From Gemmataceae bacterium (GTDB lineage: Bacteria; Planctomycetota; Planctomycetia; Gemmatales; Gemmataceae): a stretch of 15,308 nt of DNA. Positions within the stretch are counted from its first letter, which is position 1; every line of letters begins with the position of its first letter. The notes under the pieces were generated by a model. That model saw only the letters and a list, made by a program, of their open reading frames with translations. It had not been told where the DNA came from and ran no database searches. The DNA lies in NCBI GenBank assembly GCA_947474875.1, contig CANJKY010000009.1, positions 1 to 15,308 on the forward strand, in the 5' to 3' direction. Positions 7,725 to 14,589 of the stretch are shown piece after piece. The position numbers and the translations under genes were made by a program.

Positions 7725-8748
7725 CACCCAGACCGGCCGCCCGCCCGTCGGCCCGCAAGTGATGGCGGAAGGTCGCGGCCTCGGCTTCCCGGCGGCGGGT
7801 GGTGCGCCGGCCCTATCCGACCGGACAGCCGAGACTGTGCCGGGGTACTACGACGTGCCGATGCTCAAGCCGCCGGTGTGGAAGGATTTGATCTCGTGGT
7901 ACTTCTTCCTCGGCGGGGTGAGCGCCGGGGCGTATGTCACGTCGCGGCTGGCGGAACGGTACGGCGGTCCGAAGTTCCGCCCGCTGGCGACGGTCGGCAC
8001 GTGCGTGGCGGCCGCCGCGGCCGTGCCGTGCGCGCCACTCCTGATCGCCGACCTGGGCGACCCCAAGCGGTTCCACCACATGCTGCGGGTGTTCAAACCG
8101 GAATCGCCGATGAACCTGGGCGCGTGGGTGCTCACCGCCTACCACGGGGCCGGGGCGGCGGCGCTGGCCCGCGAGTGGCTGCGGCGGGGGAAGGCGGACG
8201 ACGAGCAAAAGAACCAGGGTTTCGTTCGGAACGCGGCCGACGGGCTGCTGGTGGCGGTGGCGGACGTGGGCGGCATCCCGCTCGCTCTGCTGCTCGCGTC
8301 GTACACCGGCGTACTGCTGACCGGCGGGGCGACGCCGGCGTGGTGCAAGAACGCCTGGCTGCCGGCACTGTTCAGTGCCAGCGCGGTGAGTTCCGGGGCG
8401 TCGGCGGTCAGTCTAGCGGCCGAGGCGCTCGGGCGGGTGGGCGTCGACACTGCGGCCGACGTCGCCCGCGGGCCGCTGCACATTGTGCAGTCGGTCGCGC
8501 ACCTGGCCGAAGTAATCACGCTCGTCGGCTACCTGTCGAGCGTCAGGCGGGCGGTGCCCGCCGCGTGGGGCACGCTCGTCGCGGCCGCCGGGGCCGAGGT
8601 GCTCCGCCGCCTGCCGGCCGGCCGGCGGCTCCGCCCGTGGCTCGACATCGGGTCGGCCGCGCTCAGCCTGTTCGGCGCGTACCACCTCCGCTCGACGGTC
8701 GTCAATGCAGGGCACGACTCGGCCAACGACCCTCAGTCCCGCCTCTGA
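7711..8748 (+). CDS. nrfD: NrfD-family membrane subunit of formate dehydrogenase
   Basis: 345 residues from GTG 7711, chosen because GGGAG (7698-7702) lies 8 bases upstream and the start overlaps the end of the beta subunit gene; an alternative start is ATG 7762. NrfD/PsrC-type subunits bind menaquinone or ubiquinone in the membrane and pass electrons between it and an FeS subunit. Family features: WYFFLGGVSAGAY (about 63-75, first helix), LLIADLGDP (110-118) and LRVFKPESPMNLGAW (125-139), then about six more hydrophobic segments, giving eight or so in all. It replaces the cytochrome b subunit (FdnI) of E. coli FDH-N, so no heme is expected here. It is the last gene of the operon. The first 45 residues are Pro/Gly-rich and not hydrophobic. 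Confidence 0.92.
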   Translation: MPPHDTQTGRPPVGPQVMAEGRGLGFPAAGGAPALSDRTAETVPGYYDVPMLKPPVWKDLISWYFFLGGVSAGAYVTSRLAERYGGPKFRPLATVGTCVAAAAAVPCAPLLIADLGDPKRFHHMLRVFKPESPMNLGAWVLTAYHGAGAAALAREWLRRGKADDEQKNQGFVRNAADGLLVAVADVGGIPLALLLASYTGVLLTGGATPAWCKNAWLPALFSASAVSSGASAVSLAAEALGRVGVDTAADVARGPLHIVQSVAHLAEVITLVGYLSSVRRAVPAAWGTLVAAAGAEVLRRLPAGRRLRPWLDIGSAALSLFGAYHLRSTVVNAGHDSANDPQSRL

Positions 8749-9142
8749 CCGCGTCGCGTGGTGACCTGCCAGATGGCTCGCGCTGCGATCAGCGTATCCA
8801 GGTCGCGTTTGACGGGGCGTCAGACGACAGTGAGGGCGTCAGTGGTGTTAAGAAGCCCCACCAGACGGGCAGGGCCTCATGTCGTCGGCGGCGAGACGGT
8901 CTGCCCGACCTGACGTTCGGCGCCGGCGGGGTGACTGCGCCGAGCACGGCCGTGCTGGCATGAATGACGACCGGCGGTTTCGGGAACCGCTCCCGGTGTC
9001 CCTTGCGGCGGGCTTGGAGGGTGACCTGGTCTATCCGCCGAGTGCGGCACAGTCATCAGAGACGGGGCACGAAAAATGAGCCGAGGGTTATCCCGGCCGA
9101 GTGGCGCGACTGGGGTGAACTCCGCCAGTCATGCCGGCCGGG
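8749..9142. other. Non-coding stretch after the FDH operon
   Basis: 394 bp with no convincing gene. It contains a perfect 14-bp palindrome AGCACGGCCGTGCT (8943-8956), a possible long-loop pairing CGGGCAG (8866-8872) / CTGCCCG (8901-8907), and a duplicated GGGCGTCAG (8815-8823, 8834-8842). A 39-codon frame at 8960-9079 (plus) has no ribosome-binding site. No T-rich hairpin typical of an intrinsic terminator is evident. Confidence 0.5.
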
Positions 9143-9837
9143 TCAAGCCACGGGGGTGAAAGACGCGTCCCGGTTGTTGGCGCGGGTCCTGGTGTCGCCC
9201 GAGGTGCCCCGGGCGAGCCGCTCGGCCTCCCCCTCGTTGCCGACGCCGGCCCGGATGAGAGCGTGCCCGTCGGCTTCCAGCGCCGGCCAATCGGCCGCCG
9301 GGCAGACGGTTCAGCCCGCTGCCGGCGGCGGCCAGGGCGGTGGCGTGGCTGAACTGGCAGGCGACGAGTACGGTCACCGCCACCCCCAACCCGACCACCG
9401 CCGCCCGCAGCACCCGCCAGCCCAGCTCGAACAGCCGGCGGGCGGCGACGGCCCGTTCGCGGACCCGGCGAACCCGGGCGGTCACGGCGATGACCGCCGG
9501 CTGCACCCGCTCGGCCAGTTTGAAGACGGTGTATTTCACCGCTGTCGTGACCCGCGTCGCCGCGGCCCGCACGGTCGCCTTCAGCTTCGTCCAGGCGGAC
9601 GGCTTCGGGTCGGCCACCGGGGTGGGGGCCGTTCCGCGGGGCGCCGCCAGCAGGGCGTGGTCGGCCAGCGCCTCCCGCAGCACCTGGGCGATGGCCTCCT
9701 TGGCCTCGTCGCGGGTGGCCGCGGCCACCGCGTCGATGATGCCCGCCGGCCAGCGCGTCGATGATGCCGTCGAACCGGTCCAACTCGTCGCTCAGCTGCT
9801 TCCGCCGCGGCTTGCCGTTCGTCATCAGCACGGACAT
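9143..9837 (-). pseudogene. Broken gene for a small basic/alpha-helical protein with one hydrophobic helix; two frameshifts
   Basis: ATG 9837 has a strong site, GGAGG (complement of 9845-9849), 7 bases upstream and begins MSVLMTNGKPRRKQLSDELDRF. That frame is lost at a 25-bp imperfect tandem duplication (21-base copies at 9723-9743 and 9748-9768 with one mismatch). Sensible sequence then continues in a second frame (AAATRDEAKEAIAQVLREAL ... a hydrophobic helix near VVGLGVAVTVLVACQF). Near 9295-9320 the coding signature moves to a third frame (ADWPALEADGHALIRAGVGN ..., stop at 9143-9145), where third codon positions are again nearly all G/C. The expected intact product is about 225 residues: a charged N-terminal helix, a linker and one membrane helix. 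I do not recognise a function; similar proteins of unknown role occur in Gemmata-type genomes as far as I recall. Confidence 0.7.
9723..9768. repeat. 25-bp-period imperfect tandem duplication
   Basis: GGCCACCGCGTCGATGATGC starting at 9723 recurs as GGCCAGCGCGTCGATGATGC starting at 9748, an offset of 25 bases with one mismatch over 21. Since 25 is not a multiple of three, it shifts the frame of the minus-strand gene that contains it. Removing one copy restores GIIDA-V/L-A directly into AATRDEAKE. Confidence 0.9.
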
Positions 9838-9933
9838 GGTCGATCCTCCGGGATGGGGTCGTGGGTAGGCAACAGACCTCCGGACCCGCAGCGGCGGCCG
9901 CTCGGGGCTGGGAGGGGAACATCGTTGGGTCGG

Positions 9934-10035
9934 TCAGGGGGATCTCGGCGGGTCGGTGAGGGCGAGCAGGTCGCGGGCGTCAACTTCGTCCAGGCCGCCG
10001 ACCGTCGGCCGCTGCTTCGGGATGACCGCCGGCAC
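9934..10035 (-). pseudogene. 33-residue open fragment, possible C-terminal remnant
   Basis: From GTG 10035 the minus strand reads VPAVIPKQRPTVGGLDEVDA..., ending at TGA 9934-9936. Composition and third-position G+C look protein-like (an acidic helix with LDEVDARDLLALTD). A TAG lies three codons upstream of the GTG, no ribosome-binding site is visible, and the left copy of the GGCTAACCACCG repeat (10040-10051) begins 5 bases away. It may be the tail of a gene cut off when the adjacent inverted-repeat element arrived, or a chance frame. It lies 96 bases upstream of the broken gene on the same strand. Confidence 0.3.
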
Positions 10036-10049
10036 GTCCGGCTAACCAC

Positions 10050-10209
10050 CGCGGCCGAATTGAAGCCGGTCGCCCTGTCCGGGAAGCTCGCCAGTCGCGG
10101 CGGCGGGTCACTCCGCGGCTAACCACCGTCGCCCACCAGCGTAGCCGCGGAGTGACCGCCTCCGGTTCGGCTTCACCCCGATGGCCGTAGCAGCTTCAAT
10201 TCGGCCGCG
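10050..10209. repeat. 160-bp nested inverted repeat (MITE-like or structured element)
   Basis: The outer arms are perfect 17-base complements: CGCGGCCGAATTGAAGC (10050-10066) and GCTTCAATTCGGCCGCG (10193-10209). The inner arms are perfect 16-base complements: GGTCACTCCGCGGCTA (10106-10121) and TAGCCGCGGAGTGACC (10142-10157), with a 20-base loop. The parts between the arms are only loosely complementary. A 12-base direct repeat, GGCTAACCACCG, occurs at 10040-10051 and 10117-10128, overlapping the start of the outer arm and the end of the inner arm. No open frame lies inside and no clear target-site duplication flanks it. It could be a miniature transposable element, a recombination site or a structured RNA. 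Confidence 0.85.
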
Positions 10210-10718
10210 CCCGCATCTCTGGTTCCACTCCAGGTCGAAGCACTGTGGCTGATCCGTAAGTGGATGCGGGAGTCAGTTGGGACCCGGCGGTGGGTGGGTT
10301 CGACTCGGCCGGCCATCCTCACCGCCAGCGGAGTTCGACCAGGCGCGCGACCGGTCGATCGCCGCGGCGGACCATCTCCCCGTAGTCACGTCGGCATCGG
10401 ACCGGCCGGCGGTTGCAGTTCGGAGTGCGGACGAACGTCACGCCCATCGTCCGGTGGCGTAAACCGCGACCGCGATTCCGGTCCGGTCCGCCGATCGCCC
10501 GACGGTATACTCCTCGGGATGAAGAGGTGGCGGGAAGCACTTGTCGACCATCACCGGGGTTGCCCTAACTCGTACCGCGAAATACCGCAAAATGATTTTC
10601 CGACTACCGCAATTCCAGCCGTTTCTACGCAACGCATGTGTCGCCTTGCAATGGCGGTCGGACGTGATAATATGCGTGAAATGTTGGGGGAATTCAGGCT
10701 CAAGAGTGCGTTTTCGGT

Positions 10719-10765
10719 CGTGCATGGCATTCAAGAGGTCAGGGGTTCAATCTCCCTCACCTCCA
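10719..10765 (+). pseudogene. Degenerate 3' half of tRNA-Ala(GGC), possible attachment-site scar
   Basis: TGCATGGCAT then CAAGAGGTCAG matches the anticodon arm and variable loop of tRNA-Ala(GGC), with anticodon GGC at 10726-10728 preceded by T33. The T-arm AGGGG-TTCAATC-TCCCT (10741-10757), acceptor strand CACCTCC (10758-10764) and discriminator A (10765) follow in correct register; CTC follows in place of CCA. The anticodon stem has two mismatches (CGTGC against TCAAG). The 33 bases upstream that should form the acceptor and D-arm do not fold properly. A 3' half tRNA from the anticodon loop to the end is the usual extent of a tyrosine-integrase att site, so an integration scar is the favoured reading. 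A plain tRNA pseudogene is the alternative. Confidence 0.6.
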
Positions 10766-10852
10766 CTCGTCGGAAAAGCTTGTAGCCGAAACACTTTCAC
10801 TTACCATCTCAACACCGGGTGCTCCTCACCCGATCGCCGCACCGGGGTCGTT

Positions 10853-11494
10853 TCACATGGTGGCCAGCCAGCCACGGCCGGCGGCGTACCGCACGATGTC
10901 CACCCGGCTCCGCAGCCCGAGCTTTTCCAGCGACCGCGTCTTGTACGTCTCCACCGTCTTTACGCTCAGCCCGAGTTTGGCGGCGATCTCCTTGTTGCTG
11001 TACCCGTGGGCGATCAGCCGCACCACCTCCGCCTCCCGCTCGCTCAGCTCGGCGGTGGCCGGCGGGGGGGCGTCCCGCAACCGTTCCACCACCCCGCCGG
11101 CCACCCCGGGGTCGAGGTACGTCTCGCCCGCCGCCACCGCCCGCACCGCCCGCACCAGCTCGTCCGCCGCGCTCCGCTTGAGCACGTACCCGGCCGCCCC
11201 GGCCGCCAGCAGCCGCCGCACGTACCCGCTCTCCTCGTGGGCGGTGAGCGCCACCACCCGCACCCGCGGGCAGTCGCGGGCGATCCGCTCGGTCACCTCC
11301 GCCCCGCCTAGTCCGGGCATGGACACGTCCACCACCGCCACGTCCGGTAGGAGCTGACACGCCAGATCGACGGCCGTCCGCCCGTCCGCCGCCTCGCCCA
11401 CCACGCTCAGGTCCGGCTGGGCCTCCAGCAGTGCCTTCAGCCCGGCTCGCACCACCGCGTGGTCGTCCGCCAGCAGCACCCGCAGGTTACCCAT
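10853..11494 (-). CDS. NarL/FixJ-family response regulator (REC + LuxR-type HTH)
   Basis: 213 residues, the normal size of the family. The N-terminal receiver domain (about 4-120) has the acidic pair Asp10/Asp11, phospho-acceptor Asp56 (VAVVDVSMPG), Thr84 and Lys106 (YVLKR). The C-terminal LuxR-type helix-turn-helix (150-204) reads LSEREAEVVRLIAHGYSNKE then IAAKLGLSVKTVETYKTRSL. It is a cytoplasmic transcription factor activated by phosphorylation; no partner histidine kinase is adjacent on this strand. The start ATG 11494 has GGGAGGA about 6 bases upstream. It diverges from the double-receiver gene across a 510-bp gap. Targets are unknown. Confidence 0.96.
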   Translation of the reverse strand: MGNLRVLLADDHAVVRAGLKALLEAQPDLSVVGEAADGRTAVDLACQLLPDVAVVDVSMPGLGGAEVTERIARDCPRVRVVALTAHEESGYVRRLLAAGAAGYVLKRSAADELVRAVRAVAAGETYLDPGVAGGVVERLRDAPPPATAELSEREAEVVRLIAHGYSNKEIAAKLGLSVKTVETYKTRSLEKLGLRSRVDIVRYAAGRGWLATM

Positions 11495-12004
11495 GACCTG
11501 TCCTCCCGGTCAGCGGCCGCGGTCCGATGACCCGATTGGCAGTGCAACTTCCCGCCCGCCGGCTCCGCCTCCAGCTTCCATCTCAGGCGCATCATATCCC
11601 ACCGGCATCCCCGGTGTGGGGAACTCGATCGTTCAACTGATGCACCCGGGCGGATCGGTCGAGGTCGCATCACCCGGTGTTGTGGAGGGCAATGAACCGG
11701 TTGCTGACCGTGCCTAGCAACTCGTGGGCCAGTCACCGCCGACCACTCTCCGGTCAACGTCGCGGCAGGCCTCCGGTGGCTTCAGGGCGGCGAGCAGGGT
11801 GGGTGAAGTATGAGCTGTCGGTAAACATGTCGTGTCCGGAGTCTTCCCGACACGGTTGTTCGCTCCTCCCGTCACGTCTGACGCGGGCGGTGTCGCATCA
11901 TATTTCCACTCGCACTCACACGCTCACGGACGGGTGGAACAGGATCGACCGCGGCGGCTGTCGCGGAGGCGTGCGAACTACCTTCGCCCACCACGGAGCG
12001 GACG
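11495..12004. promoter_or_regulatory. Divergent intergenic region between the two response-regulator genes
   Basis: 510 bp with no supported gene; short frames in it look like shadows. It should contain both promoters. A hairpin lies at 11831-11854: CGTGTC and GACACG enclose a C/C mismatch and an inner GGA/TCC stem with loop GTCT. The 10-mer CGCATCATAT occurs twice in the same orientation (11588-11597 and 11894-11903), once towards each gene, and could be a shared binding site. GGAG at 11995-11998 is the ribosome-binding site of the downstream gene. No clear sigma-70 boxes are seen. Confidence 0.45.
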
Positions 12005-12757
12005 ATGTGTCGTAACCTGAGGATCGCGGTTGCGGACGACGACGCGGGGATGCGGGAGTTGGTGCAGCACTGGTTGGGGCAACTCGGCCACGAGGTGACG
12101 GCGGTGGACGGCGGGTGGCCGCTGGTGAAACTGTGCCGGGCGGACCGGCCGGATCTGGTGGTGAGTGACGTGCGGATGCCGGACCTGGACGGGCTGACGG
12201 CAGCCGAGACCATCCGCCACGTGTGCGGGCCGGTGCCGACGGTGCTCATGTCCGGGCGGTGGGAGCCGGACCGGGAGCGGCGGGCGGACGCGGTGGGCGC
12301 CGTGCGGCTGGACAAGCCGTTCCTGCCGCTCGAACTGGTCACCGCTGTCGACGCCGCCTGCGGCGTGCGGACCGGCCGGCGGGTGCTGGTGGTGGGGGGC
12401 GACCCGGACACGGCGGACTCGCTGGCCCTGCTGATCGAGTTGCTCGGGTGCCGGGTGCAGACGGCGCGGGACGGGGTGGCCGCCGAGGCGACGGCCGCAG
12501 TCCTCCAGCCGAATGTGGCGGTGGTGGACGTGGGTGCGTCGCCGGCCTGTGGACTGGACGCCGTCCGCCGACTCCGCCGCTGGGACCGTGGACGGGCGGT
12601 ACGCATCGTCGCCCACACCGGCTGGACGCAGGACGACGTCCGCACCCGCGCTCGGGAGGCCGGGTGTGACGACTACCTGGTGAAGCCGGTGGCGACGGAC
12701 GTGCTGCGGCAAACGTTGTGCGACTCCGAGATCGAACGGCCGTGCCCGCGGCGGTGA
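12005..12757 (+). CDS. Double receiver-domain (REC-REC) response regulator without output domain
   Basis: 250 residues forming two receiver domains in tandem. The first (about 5-118) has Asp11/12/13, phospho-acceptor Asp55 (LVVSDVRMPDLDG), Ser83 and Lys104 (LDKPF). The second (about 125-240) has Asp133/135 in GGDPD, acceptor Asp175 (NVAVVDVGAS), Thr205 (AHTG) and Lys227 (LVKPV). Both therefore keep all catalytic positions. Only about 15 residues follow, so there is no DNA-binding or enzyme output. Such proteins act in phosphorelays or by protein contact. ATG 12005 has GGAG 6 bases upstream. In the first domain the stretch between Ser83 and Lys104 is short, so an alpha4-beta5 region reduced in length is likely. 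Divergent from the NarL-type regulator; a functional link is possible but unproven. Confidence 0.92.
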   Translation: MCRNLRIAVADDDAGMRELVQHWLGQLGHEVTAVDGGWPLVKLCRADRPDLVVSDVRMPDLDGLTAAETIRHVCGPVPTVLMSGRWEPDRERRADAVGAVRLDKPFLPLELVTAVDAACGVRTGRRVLVVGGDPDTADSLALLIELLGCRVQTARDGVAAEATAAVLQPNVAVVDVGASPACGLDAVRRLRRWDRGRAVRIVAHTGWTQDDVRTRAREAGCDDYLVKPVATDVLRQTLCDSEIERPCPRR

Positions 12758-12858
12758 GCGGATCACATCCCGAAATCGCCTTCCACGTACTGCCCGGGTG
12801 ACCGCGGCCGGCGGTATCCGGTTTGCAAAATTCGTTTCGTCTGCGACTCCGCTCGCAT

Positions 12859-12880
12859 GTCCGCCGGATCATCGGCGGGC
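12859..12880. promoter_or_regulatory. Hairpin upstream of small conserved gene
   Basis: GTCCGCCG (12859-12866) and CGGCGGGC (12873-12880) pair over 8 positions (one G-U) around the loop GATCAT. It ends 33 bases before the next start codon. There is no T-tract, so it is not a typical intrinsic terminator; it may be a leader structure or chance in GC-rich DNA. Confidence 0.3.
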
Positions 12881-12913
12881 AACCGCACAACGCCCGCTCA
12901 CTCGGAACCCGCC

Positions 12914-13276
12914 ATGCCGCCGAAGCCGAAACCCTCCAAATCAAAGCCGCCGAGTCCGCCGCCGCTGCGGACGCCGGACGGCCGGTACCTGGTGGTCCGC
13001 GGGCGGCTGTGGCGGGCGACCTGCCCGCACCTGAGCGAAGAACGGCGGGCGGAGCTAGTGGCCGACTTGATGGCGGCCCGCAGCCGGGTACACCGGGCCA
13101 GGCGAGCGGGTGACGCGGCCGGGCTGAAGGCGGCCGGCGAGCAGGTGAACAAGGCGAAGGTGGCGCTCGGCGAGCGGGGGCCGGTGTGGTGGACCGACGG
13201 CGCCCCAGACTACAACCGACACCTGGCCAAGAACACCCCGTACGCCGCCTGGTTCGCGGAAGCGGGCGGGGCGTAG
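12914..13276 (+). CDS. Small conserved protein of unknown function
   Basis: 120 residues from ATG 12914. An upstream in-frame ATG (12857) has no ribosome-binding site and lies within a hairpin region, so I prefer 12914, with a weak GGAA 6 bases before it. The first 25 residues are Pro/Lys/Ser-rich and probably disordered. They are followed by DGRYLVVRGRLWRATCPHLS, a charged helical part (about 45-88), and the motif GERGPVWWTDGAPDYNR then NTPYAAWF near the end. I recall this C-terminal motif as conserved in small uncharacterised proteins of several bacterial phyla, notably Alphaproteobacteria, but know no function. No signal peptide or membrane helix is visible. It stands alone between the double receiver and the sugar oxidoreductase-like gene. 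Confidence 0.85.
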   Translation: MPPKPKPSKSKPPSPPPLRTPDGRYLVVRGRLWRATCPHLSEERRAELVADLMAARSRVHRARRAGDAAGLKAAGEQVNKAKVALGERGPVWWTDGAPDYNRHLAKNTPYAAWFAEAGGA

Positions 13277-13334
13277 CCACCGCCGGCATGTGCGCTGCAT
13301 CCGGGTTGTCGTCACTTCCCACCAGGTGCATCCC

Positions 13335-14447
13335 ATGTTAGGTTTCGGGTCCAAAAAGCTGCGGTTCGCGGTGGTCGGCGCCGGCTGGTTCGGGCAGACG
13401 GCCGTGCTGCCGGCGTTCGCCAACACCAAGCGGGCGGTGTTGGCCGCCATCGTGTCCGGCGACGCGGAGAAGCGGGCGGCGCTGGCGAAGGAGTACAAGG
13501 TGCCCGCGTACAGCTACGAGCAGTACGACGAGGTGCTGGGCGGGGGCAGGGTGGACGCGGTGTTCATCGTGCTGCCGAACTCGATGCACCGCGAGTACAC
13601 GGTGCGGGCGGCCGGGCACAAGATCCATGTGCTGTGCGAGAAGCCGCTGGCCGTCACCCCGGCCGAGTGCGAGGAGATGATCGCCGCCTGCTCCGCCGCC
13701 GGGGTGAAGCTGATGACCGCGTACCGGCTGCACTTCGAGCCGGGCAACCTGGCGGCGGTGGAAGCGATCAAGGCCGGCAAGATCGGCCCGCCGCAGGTGA
13801 TCCAGGCGTTCAACACCCAGCAGGTGGAGGACGAGGGCAACATCCGCCTGGACGCCGACCGCGGGGGCGGGCCGCTCGGTGACGTGGGGGTGTACTGCAT
13901 CAACGCCGCCCGCTACCTGTTCCAGGCCGACCCGGTGGAGGTGGTCGGGTTCGCCGGCCGGTCGGCCGACCCGCGGTTCCGCGAGGTGCCGGCGGTGGTG
14001 ACGGCGGTGCTGCGGTTCCCGGACGACCGGCTGGCGGCGTTCACCTGCGGGTTCGGCCAGGGGAAGGTGTCCGAGTTCCGGGTGGTGGGCACCAAGGGGG
14101 ACCTGCGGATGGACCCGGCGTTCTCGTTCACCGGCGACCTGGTGACCCACCTGACGGTGGACGGGAAGACGACGGTGACACGGCACACCGAGGGGAACCA
14201 GGTGGGGGCGGAAATCGATTACTTCGCCGAGCGGGTGTTGGCCGGGGAAGACCCGGAACCGGACGGTCGGGAGGGGCTGATCGACGTGACCATCATCGAC
14301 GCCATCCGCCAATCCGTGCGGGATGCCCGGACGGTGACGCTGCCGGCGTTCCCGGCCAAGCCGCGGCCGAGCGGCGAGCAGGCGAAGAAGCGGGCAGCGG
14401 TGAGCGGGCCTGAGATGGTAAACGCCAACGCCCCGGCCGAGGGGTGA
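13335..14447 (+). CDS. Gfo/Idh/MocA-family oxidoreductase, GFOR/xylose-dehydrogenase-like
   Basis: 370 residues from ATG 13335, with AGGTG (13323-13327) 7 bases upstream; a longer open frame starting at 13290 lacks this support. The N-terminal Rossmann domain has RFAVVGAGWFGQT (10-22), followed by FIVLPNSMHREYT and the family's catalytic-lysine motif CEKPLA (101-106). The C-terminal alpha/beta domain has YRLHFEPGN and GGGPLGDVGVYCINAARYLF. The Tyr-Cys-Ile-Asn-Ala-Ala-Arg form of the last motif is typical of glucose-fructose oxidoreductase-like members, not the His form of inositol dehydrogenases. It likely oxidises a sugar or sugar derivative with NAD(P). No Tat or Sec signal is seen, unlike periplasmic GFOR, so it is probably cytoplasmic. 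The last 30 residues are a Pro/Ala/Lys-rich tail. The substrate cannot be deduced. Confidence 0.95.
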   Translation: MLGFGSKKLRFAVVGAGWFGQTAVLPAFANTKRAVLAAIVSGDAEKRAALAKEYKVPAYSYEQYDEVLGGGRVDAVFIVLPNSMHREYTVRAAGHKIHVLCEKPLAVTPAECEEMIAACSAAGVKLMTAYRLHFEPGNLAAVEAIKAGKIGPPQVIQAFNTQQVEDEGNIRLDADRGGGPLGDVGVYCINAARYLFQADPVEVVGFAGRSADPRFREVPAVVTAVLRFPDDRLAAFTCGFGQGKVSEFRVVGTKGDLRMDPAFSFTGDLVTHLTVDGKTTVTRHTEGNQVGAEIDYFAERVLAGEDPEPDGREGLIDVTIIDAIRQSVRDARTVTLPAFPAKPRPSGEQAKKRAAVSGPEMVNANAPAEG

Positions 14448-14589
14448 TGAGCGGATGCAGCTCCGTTTTGCTTGGGTGCGGTTGCACCACCCGCCAAACG
14501 AACCGGCTCGGATGAACCCGCACCCCCTGTCTGGCACTCGCGAACCGAGCGAATATGCTGGCTCGGTTGTGATCCGCCTGGGGATCATT

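Larger units (their letters stand above)
9838..10852. other. 1-kb gene-poor region with repeats and remnants
   Basis: No intact gene is supported here. It holds a 33-codon fragment (9934-10035, minus), a nested inverted repeat (10050-10209), an unassigned GC-rich part (10210-10500) and a lower-GC part (about 10540-10850) that includes a tRNA-Ala-like 3' half. Open frames across it are short, unlike neighbouring coding sequence in third-position G+C, and lack ribosome-binding sites. Confidence 0.6.

Noticed and set aside
8960..9079. 39-codon frame MNDDRRFREPLPVSLAAGLE...
   Set aside because: It reads somewhat like protein but has no ribosome-binding site and no recognisable similarity; too short to support.
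10040..10157. Integron attC site
   Set aside because: GGCTAAC-like ends and paired arms are suggestive, but the right end reads GCGTAGCC, not a GTT-type core, and no integron integrase or cassette genes are present.
10264..10785. 173-codon plus-strand frame across the gene-poor region
   Set aside because: Its composition changes midway, it reads through the tRNA-like fragment (giving the EVRGSISLTST peptide typical of tRNA read-through), and it has no domain.
10541..11311. 256-codon plus-strand frame
   Set aside because: It runs through the tRNA remnant and then antisense through the response regulator; the second half is a shadow.
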